From: Micromonospora sp. BL4
GTDB lineage: Bacteria; Actinomycetota; Actinomycetes; Mycobacteriales; Micromonosporaceae
NCBI RefSeq assembly: GCF_003667505.1
Contig: NZ_RCVJ01000097.1
Span: 1 to 37,355 of the forward strand
DNA: 37,355 nt
Direction of reading: 5' to 3'
Shown: piece after piece, positions 1-8,508 of the stretch
Numbering within the stretch: position 1 is the first letter of the stretch
Layout: every line of letters starts with the position of its first letter
Notes under the pieces: generated by a model
What the model saw: the letters and a program-made list of their open reading frames with translations, nothing else
Database searches by the model: none
What the model was told of the DNA's origin: nothing
Translations under genes and position numbers: made by a program

Positions 1-676
1 GGCCCAGCTCCTGGGCCAGGATCGCGGCCTGCACCCGGCTGCGCAGGTCCAGCTTCGCCAGGATCCGGCTCACGTGCGTCTTGGTGGTGCTCTCCGCCAT
101 CGCCAGCCGGTCGGCGATCTGCTGGTTGGACAGGCCCAGGCCGAGGCAGGCCAGCACGTCACGCTCGCGCGGGGTGAGCGTGTCCAGGGCCGCCCGGGTG
201 GTGGCCGACGCGCCCGGCGCGGTGGCCGCGAACGCCGCGATCAACCGGCGGGTCACCGCGGGGGCGATGAACCCGTCGCCACGGGCCACCGTCCGTACCG
301 CCGCCACCAGCCCCGCGGCGTCGGTGTCCTTGAGCAGGAAACCGGCCGCCCCGGCGCGCAGCGCCCCGAAGACGTACTCGTCGAGGTCGAACGTGGTGAG
401 CACCAGCACGTCGGCGAGCCCCTCGGCGACGATCGCCCGGGTCGCGGAGATGCCGTCCCGGCGCGGCATCCGGATGTCGAGCACCGCGACGTCCGGCCGC
501 AGCTCCCGACACAGGCGTACCGCCTCGTCGCCGTCGCCCGCCTCGCCGACCACCTCGACGCCCGGCGCGCCGGCCAGGATCAGCGTCAGCCCGGCTCGTA
601 CCGCCGGCTGGTCGTCCGCCACGACCACCCGGACCGCCGTACCCGCGTCCCCCGGTACCCGGGCCGGGCCGGTCAC
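1..676 (-). CDS. NarL/LuxR-type response regulator (3' end cut by window edge)
   Basis: DNA-binding response regulator, the output half of a two-component system with the kinase directly upstream. The minus-strand reading frame starts at a GTG at 676 that overlaps the kinase stop codon (GTGA, 4 bp), so the two are translationally coupled. About 225 residues are visible. An N-terminal receiver domain has the acidic pair in VVVADDQPAVR, the phospho-acceptor Asp in VAVLDIRMPRRDG, the Thr of VLVLTTFD and the Lys of FLLKDT. A C-terminal LuxR helix-turn-helix reads LTPRERDVL, then LSNQQIADRL and STTKTHVSRILAKL. NarL-family proteins are about 210-230 residues long, so only the last few residues should lie beyond position 1. 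The stimulus and target genes cannot be read from the sequence. Confidence 0.93.
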   Translation of the reverse strand, partial: MTGPARVPGDAGTAVRVVVADDQPAVRAGLTLILAGAPGVEVVGEAGDGDEAVRLCRELRPDVAVLDIRMPRRDGISATRAIVAEGLADVLVLTTFDLDEYVFGALRAGAAGFLLKDTDAAGLVAAVRTVARGDGFIAPAVTRRLIAAFAATAPGASATTRAALDTLTPRERDVLACLGLGLSNQQIADRLAMAESTTKTHVSRILAKLDLRSRVQAAILAQELG

Positions 677-1878
677 CCGTCCTCCCGGGTGGGCAGCGCG
701 GCCCGGACCCGCCAGCGGCCGTCGTGCGGCCCGGCGTCGAACCGGCCCGCCAGCAGCGTGGCCCGTTCCCGCATCCCGATCAGCCCGGCCCCGGCGCCGG
801 TCAGCCCGGCGCCGCCCCGGCGAACCGGATTCTCCACCGTCAGCACGACCTCCGCCGGCCGGTACGCGATCGTCAGCTCCGCCTCGCCCGCGCCGTGCTT
901 GAGCGCGTTGGTCAGGGACTCCTGCACGATCCGGTACGCCGCGAGGTCCACCCCCACCGGCAGCGGGCCGGGCGTGCCGTCGGTGTGGACCCGCACCGCG
1001 AGGCCGGCGGCCCGGATCCGCTCGACCAACCGGTCCGCCTCGGCGAGCCGCGCGCTGGCCGCCTCCGGCAACGCGCCGTCGTCGCCCGCCGGTGCGCGCG
1101 CGCCGCCGGCACCGGGCTCGCGCAGCAGCTCGATCATCTGCCGCATCTCCGCCAGACCCTGCACGCTGCTCTCCCGGATCACCCGCAACGCCGAGTCGAC
1201 CTGGCCGCGGTCCAGCCCGGGCACCGACAGCACGGCGGTGGCGTGGATGGCCACCGCGCTGAGATGGTTGGCGACCACGTCGTGCAGCTCCCGGGCCATC
1301 CGGGCCCGTTCGGCGCTGACCGCCTGCCAGCGGTCCAGCTCCACCAGCCGGGCGGTCTGCTCGGCGCGGGCCCGTTCGGCGGCGGCCTGGTCGCGGTACT
1401 GCCGGACGCTGATCCCGGTGAGCACCGGCAACAGGCCGACGAGCACCACCAGCACCCCGACGGCGACCCCGCGCCACTCGCCGGAGCCGAGCACGCCGAC
1501 CACCGCGCCGAGCACGCTCAGCCCCACGGTCACCCGCAGCAGCCACCGCCACAGCCGCGCCGGCCCGTACACGCAGGCGTCGTAGAGCACCTGGGTGTAG
1601 ATCACGATCGTGCCCAGCGAGCCGCCGAGCGCGACGTCCACGACCAGCGCCCCCGTGCCGACCCCCAGGCTGGAACGCGGCGCGACCCGGCGCAGGCCGA
1701 CGGCCACGCACACGGCCAGCAGCGGCGGCAGGAACAGCGCGGGCGGCACGTCCGGATGTGGACGGATCTGTGGTTGCCAGCCGAGGGCGAACAGCATCAG
1801 GCCGCCGGTCAGCGACGCGCCGGCCAGCGCGAGATCCCGGCCGAGCGTGCCGGAGCCGAGCCACGGTGGCGGTCGCAT
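673..1878 (-). CDS. Sensor histidine kinase, NarL-partner (HisKA_3) type
   Basis: Membrane histidine kinase of 401 residues that should phosphorylate the response regulator encoded immediately downstream. Hydrophobic segments occupy roughly residues 15-155 (about four to five membrane spans), followed by a coiled linker rich in Ala, Arg and Glu. The HisKA_3 dimerisation box MARELHDVVANHLSA places the phospho-acceptor at His199. The ATPase domain shows the N box VQESLTNALKHG and the G box GAGLIGMRERATLL. I chose the ATG at 1878. An in-frame start at 1986 would add 36 Arg/Pro-rich residues unlike this family. No strong ribosome binding site precedes the chosen ATG; TGGGAT lies 7 nt upstream and could be a leaderless -10, but this is weak. 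Confidence 0.92.
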   Translation of the reverse strand: MRPPPWLGSGTLGRDLALAGASLTGGLMLFALGWQPQIRPHPDVPPALFLPPLLAVCVAVGLRRVAPRSSLGVGTGALVVDVALGGSLGTIVIYTQVLYDACVYGPARLWRWLLRVTVGLSVLGAVVGVLGSGEWRGVAVGVLVVLVGLLPVLTGISVRQYRDQAAAERARAEQTARLVELDRWQAVSAERARMARELHDVVANHLSAVAIHATAVLSVPGLDRGQVDSALRVIRESSVQGLAEMRQMIELLREPGAGGARAPAGDDGALPEAASARLAEADRLVERIRAAGLAVRVHTDGTPGPLPVGVDLAAYRIVQESLTNALKHGAGEAELTIAYRPAEVVLTVENPVRRGGAGLTGAGAGLIGMRERATLLAGRFDAGPHDGRWRVRAALPTREDG

Positions 1879-2095
1879 GGTCCCGATCCCATCACAGCCG
1901 TCGAGCCACGGACTCCGACCCGGGGAGGACCCCGCCGCACCCGACATGCGCCGAAAGGGGTACGCCGGCGGGCGGCGACTCGGCAAACGTTGCTGGTCTG
2001 CGTACCCGTGGTGGCCCCGTCGGTCCCGGCCAGTACGGTGTCAGGGCACGTCGGGGGGAGCACCCGCGGGTGAGTGTGAGCGTGAGGAGACCGGG

Positions 2096-2437
2096 ATGGC
2101 GCACGGGGAGGCCGACCACGGCTGCGCCCAGGGCGAGCCCTGCCGGCCGGGGAACCACGACCCGCAGGCGGCTGCCAAGCACCGCCGGGCGGTCGGCGGC
2201 GCGCCGTCGCACCCGCCGGAGCCGACCACCGGGCGACCCGCCGACCGGCCGGACGACGACGCCGTGGTGCCCCGCCAGCGGACCGGCGAACCGGCGCTGC
2301 CCGGGGAGCCCGAGCCCGATCCCACCTCAGGCTGCCGCAGCGAGATGCCCGGTTGGGCCGGCGCGCACCGGCACGGCCCGGTGCGGCCGCGCCAGCGCGC
2401 CACCCGTCGGGAGCGCCCACCGCGCCGCTGGTGCTGA
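2096..2437 (+). CDS. Small hypothetical protein, Pro/Arg/His-rich
   Basis: A 113-residue reading frame that I do not recognise. It starts at an ATG preceded by GTGAGGAG about 6 nt upstream, a good ribosome binding site. The protein is low in hydrophobic residues and rich in Pro, Arg, Gly, His and Asp, with three Cys (near residues 10, 16 and 82). No signal peptide, membrane segment or domain is visible, and it is probably disordered. It is convergent with the next gene and followed by a strong hairpin, which supports its being a transcribed unit. The frame stays open upstream to about 1610, but that part overlaps the antisense kinase gene. A non-coding explanation remains possible. Confidence 0.5.
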   Translation: MAHGEADHGCAQGEPCRPGNHDPQAAAKHRRAVGGAPSHPPEPTTGRPADRPDDDAVVPRQRTGEPALPGEPEPDPTSGCRSEMPGWAGAHRHGPVRPRQRATRRERPPRRWC

Positions 2438-2440
2438 CCG

Positions 2441-2480
2441 GACGACCGCCCGCCTGACGGGTCAGCGGGCGGGTCGTCGG
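2441..2480. terminator. Bidirectional hairpin terminator
   Basis: Near-perfect inverted repeat (ACGACCGCCCGC and GCGGGCGGGTCGT, one bulge) around an 11-nt loop. It lies between two convergent genes ending at 2437 and 2488. There is no U-run, as is common in high-GC actinobacteria. Confidence 0.6.
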
Positions 2481-2487
2481 TGACCGG

Positions 2488-3150
2488 TCAGCGGGTACGG
2501 CGGCGGATCAGCAGCGCGATCCCGGCGAGGCCGACCGTGATGGTCAGCATCACCGCGACGTTGAGCAGCAGCAGTCGTTGCAGCTCGCCGAGCGCCTCGT
2601 CGATGTCCTTGGCCGGGTCGAGGGTGTCTTCCGGGAGCACCCGCTCGCCGCCGCCCACGCCGCCGCTGACCGTGTCGAACTGCCGCTCCAGCGGCACCCC
2701 CGCGGTACGCAACGTCTCGGACATGCTGAGCCGGCCGAGGAACCACCCGGCGCTGATCTTGCGGGAGTCCGGCTGCTTCGCCGGCCGGTAGATCCGTGGA
2801 CCACCGACCGCCTTGGGATAGAGGTCGTACGTCTGCTTCGGCGTCTCACCGGCGAGGACCACGACTGTGTACTTCGGACCGAGGTTGGCCGCCTTCGGCC
2901 CCTTGGGCTGGCCCACGCGACCGAGGAAGTTGACCTGGTCGATGACCGCGACGACGTGCGCCGGCTGTGTTTCCGCGCGCAACCGCAATGGTTCGGACAG
3001 CCCCGGGCCGCTGATGTCCACTCCCGCCGGTGCCGGCTTCGGTGCCGGCTTCGGTGCCGCCTTGGCCGGGCCGGCGGTGCCGAGCGACAGCAGCGCCGCC
3101 GCCAGCGTGCCAGCCAGCACGGCGACGTACCGCCTCATCTGTCGGACCAT
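2488..3150 (-). CDS. Secreted protein with C-terminal membrane anchor, function unknown
   Basis: 220 residues. The ATG at 3150 is preceded by GAGGAGG 6-12 nt upstream. The N-terminus is a signal peptide: basic MVRQMRR, a hydrophobic core, and a likely cut after PAKA. A KPAPKPAPKPAP linker (a 12-bp tandem repeat near 3027-3062) follows. A soluble region of about 140 residues has no motif I recognise. The C-terminus has a membrane segment, LLLLNVAVMLTITVGLAGIA, ending in RRRTR. The domain should therefore sit outside the membrane, tethered at the C-terminus. It is divergent from the CopC-like gene over a 219-bp, relatively AT-rich spacer (notably 3260-3365) that probably holds both promoters. 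A shared role in copper or envelope biology is only a guess from position. Confidence 0.85.
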   Translation of the reverse strand: MVRQMRRYVAVLAGTLAAALLSLGTAGPAKAAPKPAPKPAPAGVDISGPGLSEPLRLRAETQPAHVVAVIDQVNFLGRVGQPKGPKAANLGPKYTVVVLAGETPKQTYDLYPKAVGGPRIYRPAKQPDSRKISAGWFLGRLSMSETLRTAGVPLERQFDTVSGGVGGGERVLPEDTLDPAKDIDEALGELQRLLLLNVAVMLTITVGLAGIALLIRRRTR

Positions 3151-3369
3151 CCCGCCTCCTCGCCCCGTTCGATGGATGGCTTCGCCGTGACGTCCGGATC
3201 GATTGGTCGGTGGCGGAACCGACCGGGCGGTCGGGGCCACTCTCACAGGGTCGCAGAACGTCGATGATTTGCAGCTTGTGGAGCAGTTATTGGAACTATC
3301 TGCGATCTCTGCTCGACTAATGAGGAGCCGTTTGATCAGCGGGCGGATCGTACCCTTACGGAGGGGTTC

Positions 3370-4011
3370 ATGGGGGGCAGGGTTACACGTATGGCACGGA
3401 TCGTGCCAGTGGTGCTCGGCGTGGCGTGCGGTGTGTCGTTGCTGGCCCCGGCTACGCCAGCCGCGGCGCACAATTCGCTGACCGGCAGCAATCCGCGCGA
3501 CGGCGCCCGGGTGGCCACCGCGCCCACCCGGATCGAGCTCCGGTTCCTGGCAAAGCCGAACCCGGCTACGACGAAGATCACAATAACCGGACCGGACAAT
3601 GTGGTCGCCGGCGGGCTGCCGGCCTTCGCCGGCAGCCGCGTGCGGGTGCCGTTCAAGCCCGGCGCCGCGGGGCTCTACATCGTCGGTTACCAGCTCGCCT
3701 CCAACGACGGGCACCCGGTGAAGGGGGAGGTGCGGTTCACCCTCACCACCGGCACGGCCGCCGACCCGTCCGCCTCGCCGTCGGCCAGCGGTGGCGCTGC
3801 CGCGACGCCGGGTGCCGCAGCCGGCTCGCCGTCGACCGGGCCGACCTCGGCATCACCCGTCGCGGAGAGCGGCAGCCCGACGGCGGTCGTGCCGCTGGCG
3901 CAGGAGGACGCCGACTCCGGTCAGCGCTGGTGGCTCTGGGCACTCGGTGCCCTGGTGCTCGCCGTCCTGGTGAGCGGATTCCTGCTCCGCCGTCGGGCCA
4001 CCCGCGACTGA
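3370..4011 (+). CDS. copC: CopC-domain copper-binding/resistance protein, membrane anchored
   Basis: 213 residues. The ATG at 3370 has GGAGGGG 4-10 nt upstream. A signal peptide ends at TPAAA, so the mature protein begins AHNSL. A His at the very N-terminus of mature CopC is a known Cu(II) ligand. The CopC fold spans about residues 34-127, with NPRDGARV, IELRF and the conserved second copper-site region SNDGHPVKGEVRFTL. A Ser/Pro/Ala-rich stalk (about 128-185) and one membrane helix (WWLWALGALVLAVLVSGFLL) with a basic tail follow. This gives an externally displayed copper-binding domain. CopD is often fused to or beside CopC but is absent here. Function follows from the family; copper handling was not shown for this protein. 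Confidence 0.88.
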   Translation: MGGRVTRMARIVPVVLGVACGVSLLAPATPAAAHNSLTGSNPRDGARVATAPTRIELRFLAKPNPATTKITITGPDNVVAGGLPAFAGSRVRVPFKPGAAGLYIVGYQLASNDGHPVKGEVRFTLTTGTAADPSASPSASGGAAATPGAAAGSPSTGPTSASPVAESGSPTAVVPLAQEDADSGQRWWLWALGALVLAVLVSGFLLRRRATRD

Positions 4012-4059
4012 CCCGGCCCTCATTGCCCGGCCGACCCTCGGGGCAGGCCCGTTGCCCCC

Positions 4060-4126
4060 TTTGCTCTGCTTGTGCATACGCGACACTCAGCGCGGGTGTC
4101 TGTCGCATATGAGTAAGCAGAGCAAA
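4060..4126 (+). repeat. Long imperfect inverted repeat (26-bp arms), probable terminator or dispersed palindrome
   Basis: Arms 4060-4085 and 4101-4126 flank a 15-nt loop. The outer 12 bp (TTTGCTCTGCTT with AAGCAGAGCAAA) and the inner 6 bp (GCGACA with TGTCGC) pair perfectly. The middle 8 bp contain two mismatches and two G-T pairs that would be wobble pairs only in plus-strand RNA. It sits between convergent copC and gltX, so terminating copC transcripts is a natural role. Its A+T-richer composition is unlike the flanks. Confidence 0.75.
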
Positions 4127-4236
4127 GGCGGCGAGGAGGGTGCACCCGGCTCGCGCCGGTGACACCGCCAGTTCGGCACAGATGGCGACGCCGCCCCACC
4201 GTCGTTCAGCGGGGCGGCGTGGCGCGACCGAGGCGG

Positions 4237-5646
4237 TCAGACCAGGCGGAGCCGGGCGGCGCGCATCCGGGTCAGGGTGCGCTCGCGGCCGAGCACCTCC
4301 AGCGACTCGAACAGCGGCAGGCCGATGGTGCGACCGGTGACGGCGACCCGGACGGGGGCCTGCGTCTTGCCGAGCTTGAGGCCCCGCTCGGCGCCGACCG
4401 CCTCCAGCGTCGACTTCAGCGACTCGGCGTCCCACGACTCCAGAGCCTCGAACGCGGCGACGGCGGCGTCCAGCAGGTCGGCGGAGCCGTCCTTCATGGT
4501 CTTGGTCCAGGCGGCCTCGTCGATCGTCGACGCGGCCAGGAAGAGGAAATCGACGTTGGGCACGATCTCGCTGAGCACCGCGATCCGGGTCTGCGCCAGC
4601 GGCGCCACGGCGGCGAACGCGTCGGCGTCGAACTCCTCGGGCTGCCACGGCGGCGGCGCGATGGTGCCGGTGCCGGTCAGCCATGGCTGGCAGGCGTCGA
4701 TGAACTCGGCCACCGGCAGCGCCCGGATGTACTCGCCGTTGAACGCGCGCAGCTTCTTCTCGTCGAAGAACGCGGGGGAGGGGTTGACCTCCTCCAGCCG
4801 GAACTCGTCCTCGATCACCGACCAGGGGACGATCTCGCGGTCCCCGGAGGGCGCCCAGCCGAGCAGCATCAAGTAGTTGCGCATCGCGCCGGCGAGGTAG
4901 CCCTCGTCGCGGTACGCCTCCAGGGCGACCTTGTCCCGCCGCTTGGAGAGCTTCTGCCGCTTCTCGTTCACCACCACCGGCACGTGCGCCCAGACCGGCG
5001 GCTTGACCCCGAGGGCGTCCCAGAGCAGCTGCTGCTTGGGGGTGTTGGGGAGGTGCTCCTCGGCCCGGATCACGTGGGTGATCCCCATGGTCATGTCGTC
5101 GACGACGTTGGCCAGCAGGAAGACCGGCGAGCCGTCGCCCCGGGCGATGACGAAGTCCTCGATCAACCGGTTCTCGAACGTGGGCTCGCCGCGGATCAGG
5201 TCGACCACCACCGTCGCGCCCTCGTCGGGCGTACGGAAGCGCAGCGCCCGCCCCTCACCCGGGCCGAGGCCCAGGTCGCGGTGGTAGCCGTCGTAGCCCT
5301 GGTGCTGCGAGCCGGTGCGGGCCTGCACGTCCTCACGGGTGCAGTCGCAGTAGTACGCGCGGCCCGACTCGTAGAGCCGGGCGGCGGCGGCCCGGTGCTC
5401 GCCGGCGTTCTGGGACTGGAAGTAGGGGCCCTCGTAGCTGCCCCGGGAGATGCCGATCCAGTCCAGCGCGGAGAGGATGCCCTCGGTCCACTCGGGCTTG
5501 TTGCGCGCCGCGTCGGTGTCCTCGACGCGCAGCACGAACACCCCGCCCTGCTGCTTGGCGTAGATCCAGTTCTGCAGCGCCGAGCGGGCGCCGCCGACGT
5601 GGAACATGCCGGTCGGGGAGGGGGCGAAACGCACACGTACTGTCAC
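4237..5646 (-). CDS. gltX: Glutamyl-tRNA synthetase
   Basis: 469-residue class I aminoacyl-tRNA synthetase that charges tRNA with glutamate. The N-terminal catalytic signature [18 protein letters not shown] (HVGG in place of HIGH, from His16) and the KLSKR form of KMSKS near residue 235 are both present. [11 protein letters not shown] segment precedes the HRDL region. The C-terminal anticodon-binding helical region is complete. In actinobacteria without GlnRS this enzyme normally also charges tRNA-Gln, which GatCAB then amidates; that is family knowledge. The GTG start at 5646 gives the expected N-terminus. TAGGCT lies 7 nt upstream and there is no properly spaced ribosome binding site, so the mRNA may be leaderless. 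The MFS gene ends 51 bp upstream, so read-through is also possible. Confidence 0.97.
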   Translation of the reverse strand: MTVRVRFAPSPTGMFHVGGARSALQNWIYAKQQGGVFVLRVEDTDAARNKPEWTEGILSALDWIGISRGSYEGPYFQSQNAGEHRAAAARLYESGRAYYCDCTREDVQARTGSQHQGYDGYHRDLGLGPGEGRALRFRTPDEGATVVVDLIRGEPTFENRLIEDFVIARGDGSPVFLLANVVDDMTMGITHVIRAEEHLPNTPKQQLLWDALGVKPPVWAHVPVVVNEKRQKLSKRRDKVALEAYRDEGYLAGAMRNYLMLLGWAPSGDREIVPWSVIEDEFRLEEVNPSPAFFDEKKLRAFNGEYIRALPVAEFIDACQPWLTGTGTIAPPPWQPEEFDADAFAAVAPLAQTRIAVLSEIVPNVDFLFLAASTIDEAAWTKTMKDGSADLLDAAVAAFEALESWDAESLKSTLEAVGAERGLKLGKTQAPVRVAVTGRTIGLPLFESLEVLGRERTLTRMRAARLRLV

Positions 5647-5653
5647 GCCCCCC

Positions 5654-5659
5654 AGCCTA
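5654..5659 (-). promoter_or_regulatory. Candidate -10 of a leaderless gltX promoter
   Basis: TAGGCT on the minus strand, 7 nt before the GTG start of gltX. The spacing places the transcription start at or next to the start codon. Confidence 0.45.
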
Positions 5660-5697
5660 CGGCGGCTGGCGACCGGTTTCGGTCACGGCCCCCCGAC

Positions 5698-6975
5698 TCA
5701 GGGGACCGAACGGATCTTGAGGACCAGGGCGCTGCCGACCAGGGTGACCGCGGCGGTGACCGCGTAAAGCGTCGGGTAGCCGCCCAGGTACACCACGAGC
5801 GGGGCGGAGAGCGCCGGCCCGAGCACCTGTGGCGCCGAGTTGGCGATGTTGATCACGCCGAGGTCCTTGGCCCGGTCGGTGGCGCGGGGCAGCACCTGGG
5901 TGATCAGCGCGGCGTCCACCGAGAGGTAGACGCCGTAGCCGGCGCCGAGCAGCAGGGCGGCGACGATCGCCATCGGCCAGACCGGCGCGACCGCGAGCAG
6001 CAGCGCCGCCACCGCCATGATCAGCCCCGAGACGATCACGTAGATCTTCCGTCGCCCGGATCGGTCCGACAGCCGGCCGGCGACCACCGCGGTCAGCATC
6101 ATGCCGAGCGTGTAGAGCAGGATCAGCACGAGCAGGCCGCCCTCGGGGTCGGGGTGGCGGACCCCGTCGGTGAGGAAGTACAGCAGGTAGAGGGTGCCCA
6201 GGGCGTTGCCGAGCTGGACCAGGAACCGGGTGATCCAGGCCCAGGCGAAGTCCGGGTGCCGGCGCGGGCTGATCCACATCGAGGCCAGCAGCGCGCGGGT
6301 CCGCAGCGCCGGGCGGTGCGCGCGGGGCAGCGGGTCGTCCGGGGTGAACAGCGCGAACGGCAGGGACAGCAGCACGATCGCCACCGCGATGGCCAGGTAA
6401 CCGGCCGCGTTGCCGGTGACCAGGGCGGTGACCAGCACCGCGCCGAGCACCAGCCCGAGCGCCTGCGGGATGCCCACCCATCCGGAGACGCCGCCGCGCT
6501 GCACGACCGGCACCCGGTCCGGGACGGCCGCGGTGAGGCTGGCCAGCATCGCGTTGAAGCACACCTGTGCGGCGACCCAGCCGAGGGCGACCCCGAGGAT
6601 GGTCCGCTGCTGGGCCAGCAGCACCAGGGCCGCCGCGCCGAGCAGTGCCCCGCCCGCGGTCCAGACGTGCCGGCGGCCGAACTCCCGGCCGGCCACCCGC
6701 AGGCAGGTCCGGTCGGACAACGCGCCCGCGAGCGGGTTGGCCAGCACCGCGGCCAGCGCGCCCAGACCGGTGACCACGGCCAGCATGGTCTCCTTGTCGC
6801 CCGGCGCGATCCGCTCGATCTGCTGCGGCAGCAGCACCTGGATGGGGGTGAAGAACGCCATCCAGACCCCGAGGTTGGCCGCGAAGATCAACCCGATCCA
6901 GCCGCGCCGTACCGGCACGGTCGGCTCGGCGAGCGCGGCCGGCAGCGACGCCGGGGTCGGGTCGAGGGTGGTCAC
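5698..6975 (-). CDS. MFS transporter, probable sugar/glycoside importer
   Basis: 425-residue major facilitator superfamily permease with about 12 hydrophobic segments. It has an N-terminal-half loop motif NPLAGALSDRTCLRVAGREFGRR between spans 2 and 3 (here cut by charges) and the equivalent GRLSDRSGRRKIYV in the second half, both typical MFS cytoplasmic-loop signatures. The GTG start at 6975 overlaps the beta-glucosidase stop codon by 4 bp (GTGA), so it is translated together with that enzyme. An import role for beta-glucosides or related disaccharides is inferred from this coupling. The substrate cannot be read from the sequence, and an export role is not excluded. An upstream in-frame start near 7104 was rejected because it lies inside the glucosidase gene and adds no membrane segment. 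Confidence 0.88.
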   Translation of the reverse strand: MTTLDPTPASLPAALAEPTVPVRRGWIGLIFAANLGVWMAFFTPIQVLLPQQIERIAPGDKETMLAVVTGLGALAAVLANPLAGALSDRTCLRVAGREFGRRHVWTAGGALLGAAALVLLAQQRTILGVALGWVAAQVCFNAMLASLTAAVPDRVPVVQRGGVSGWVGIPQALGLVLGAVLVTALVTGNAAGYLAIAVAIVLLSLPFALFTPDDPLPRAHRPALRTRALLASMWISPRRHPDFAWAWITRFLVQLGNALGTLYLLYFLTDGVRHPDPEGGLLVLILLYTLGMMLTAVVAGRLSDRSGRRKIYVIVSGLIMAVAALLLAVAPVWPMAIVAALLLGAGYGVYLSVDAALITQVLPRATDRAKDLGVINIANSAPQVLGPALSAPLVVYLGGYPTLYAVTAAVTLVGSALVLKIRSVP

Positions 6976-8321
6976 CGTGCCGACCCCGGCCGGCTGGCCG
7001 CGATCACGTCCCGCAGCCAGGTGTACGAGGACTTCGGCGTACGGATCTGGGTGGTGTAGTCCACGTGCACCAGACCGAAGCGCTTGGTGAACCCCTCGGC
7101 CCACTCCCAGTTGTCCAGCAGCGACCAGACGAAGTACCCGCGCACGTCGACCCCGTCGTCGATGGCGGCCCGCACCGCCCGCAGGTGCCCGTCGAGGTAC
7201 GCGATCCGCTCCGGGTCCGGCACCCGCCCGTCCGCGTCCGGTGCGTCGTCGTACGCGCAGCCGCTCTCGGTGATCTCGATCGGGGGCAGCGCGTCGCCGT
7301 ACGTGTCGCGCAGCCAGCGGAGCAGGTCGTGCAGCCCGTCGGGGGCCACGGGCCAGTCGAAGGCGGTACGCGGGTAGCCCTCGATCGGCACCAGGTCGAA
7401 CGGCAGCGGGGACCCCTCCTCGGCGGCCCGTACGCCGGTCGGGCTGTAGTAGTTGACCCCGAGCACGTCGATCGGCGCGGCGATCGTGTCCAGGTCACCG
7501 GGGTGGACCACGCCGGCGTCGAAGCCGGGCAGCTCCGGGTAGCCCCGGCCGAGCAGCGGGTCGGTGAAGAGCCGGTTGTGCAGCGCCTCGTACGCGGCCC
7601 CGGCGGCGCGGTCGGCGTCGGTGTCGCCGAGCACCCGCACCGGCGAGTAGTTGTTGGCGATCGCCACCGGGCTGGCGGTGCGGCTTCGGAGCGCGGCGAC
7701 CGCGAGACCGTGCCCGAGCAGTTGGTGGTGGGCGACCGGAAAGGCGTCGAAGAGCAGCATCCGGCCGGGGGCGTGCACGCCCATGCCGTAGCCGAGGCTC
7801 ATGTGGATGAACGGCTCGTTCAGCGTGATCCAGAGCCGGACCCGGTCGCCGAGCCGGGCGGCGGTCAGGTCGGCGTACTCGGCGAAGCGGGCGGCGGTGT
7901 CACGGCGCAGCCAGCCTCCGGCGTCTTCGAGGGGTTGGGGCAGGTCCCAGTGGTACAGGGTGGCCACCGGGTCGATGCCGGCGGTCAGCAACTCGTCCAC
8001 CAGCCGGTCGTAGAAGTCCAGGCCGGCGGCGTTGGCCGGGCCGGCGCCGGTGGGCTGCACACGGGGCCAGGCGATGGAGAACCGGTACGCCGAGGCGCCG
8101 AGCCCGGCCAGCAGCGCCACGTCCTCGGTGTGCCGGTGGTAGTGGTCGCAGGCCACCTCGCCGCTGCTGCCGTCGCTGATCCGACCGGGGGAGTGCGCGA
8201 AGGTGTCCCAGATGGACGGTCCGCGCCCGTCGGCCGTGGTGGCGCCCTCGATCTGGTGGGCCGAGGTGGAGACGCCCCAGCGGAAGCCGTCGGGGAACTC
8301 GGGCATCGGTGCGGTCGACAT
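6972..8321 (-). CDS. GH1 beta-glucosidase
   Basis: 449-residue cytoplasmic family 1 glycoside hydrolase, full length for the family and without a signal peptide. The N-terminal signature FRWGVSTSAHQIEGA is intact. The acid/base Glu lies in TLNEPF (about residue 166) and the nucleophile Glu in ITESG (about residue 352). The aglycone/glucose-binding WSLLDNWEWAEG and the terminal RFGLVHVDY segment are also present. It should release glucose (or galactose/fucose) from beta-linked di- and oligosaccharides or aryl glycosides by the retaining mechanism. The ATG at 8321 is preceded by GGGAGGG. The transporter gene downstream overlaps by 4 bp, giving a two-gene uptake-and-hydrolysis unit. No LacI-type regulator is adjacent. 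Confidence 0.95.
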   Translation of the reverse strand: MSTAPMPEFPDGFRWGVSTSAHQIEGATTADGRGPSIWDTFAHSPGRISDGSSGEVACDHYHRHTEDVALLAGLGASAYRFSIAWPRVQPTGAGPANAAGLDFYDRLVDELLTAGIDPVATLYHWDLPQPLEDAGGWLRRDTAARFAEYADLTAARLGDRVRLWITLNEPFIHMSLGYGMGVHAPGRMLLFDAFPVAHHQLLGHGLAVAALRSRTASPVAIANNYSPVRVLGDTDADRAAGAAYEALHNRLFTDPLLGRGYPELPGFDAGVVHPGDLDTIAAPIDVLGVNYYSPTGVRAAEEGSPLPFDLVPIEGYPRTAFDWPVAPDGLHDLLRWLRDTYGDALPPIEITESGCAYDDAPDADGRVPDPERIAYLDGHLRAVRAAIDDGVDVRGYFVWSLLDNWEWAEGFTKRFGLVHVDYTTQIRTPKSSYTWLRDVIAASRPGSAR

Positions 8322-8508
8322 GCGCCCTCCCGGTCAACGTGAAACGTGTTCGGGACTCTAGGGCGCTGCGGATGAATGCGCCATAGGCCGGGATGACGCG
8401 ATGCGCAATGGTTGATCGGCGTGTCTTTTTCCAAACCCGTCCAGGTACGTCCGATTTTGCGCATAGAGTGCCGATATCGTGGGATGTCCTCACTGGAGGA
8501 AGACGGAA

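Noticed and set aside
3027..3062. 12-bp tandem repeat as an independent repeat element
   Set aside because: It lies inside the coding sequence and simply encodes the KPAP linker of the exported protein.
4159..7059. Open frame of about 970 codons on the plus strand across gltX and the MFS gene
   Set aside because: Spans two well-supported opposite-strand genes and has only low-complexity His/Gln/Arg/Gly sequence.
8330..8352. LacI-type operator in front of the beta-glucosidase gene (AACGTGAAACGTGTT region)
   Set aside because: The dyad symmetry is poor; it is better described as a short direct repeat of AACGTG, and no LacI-family regulator is nearby.
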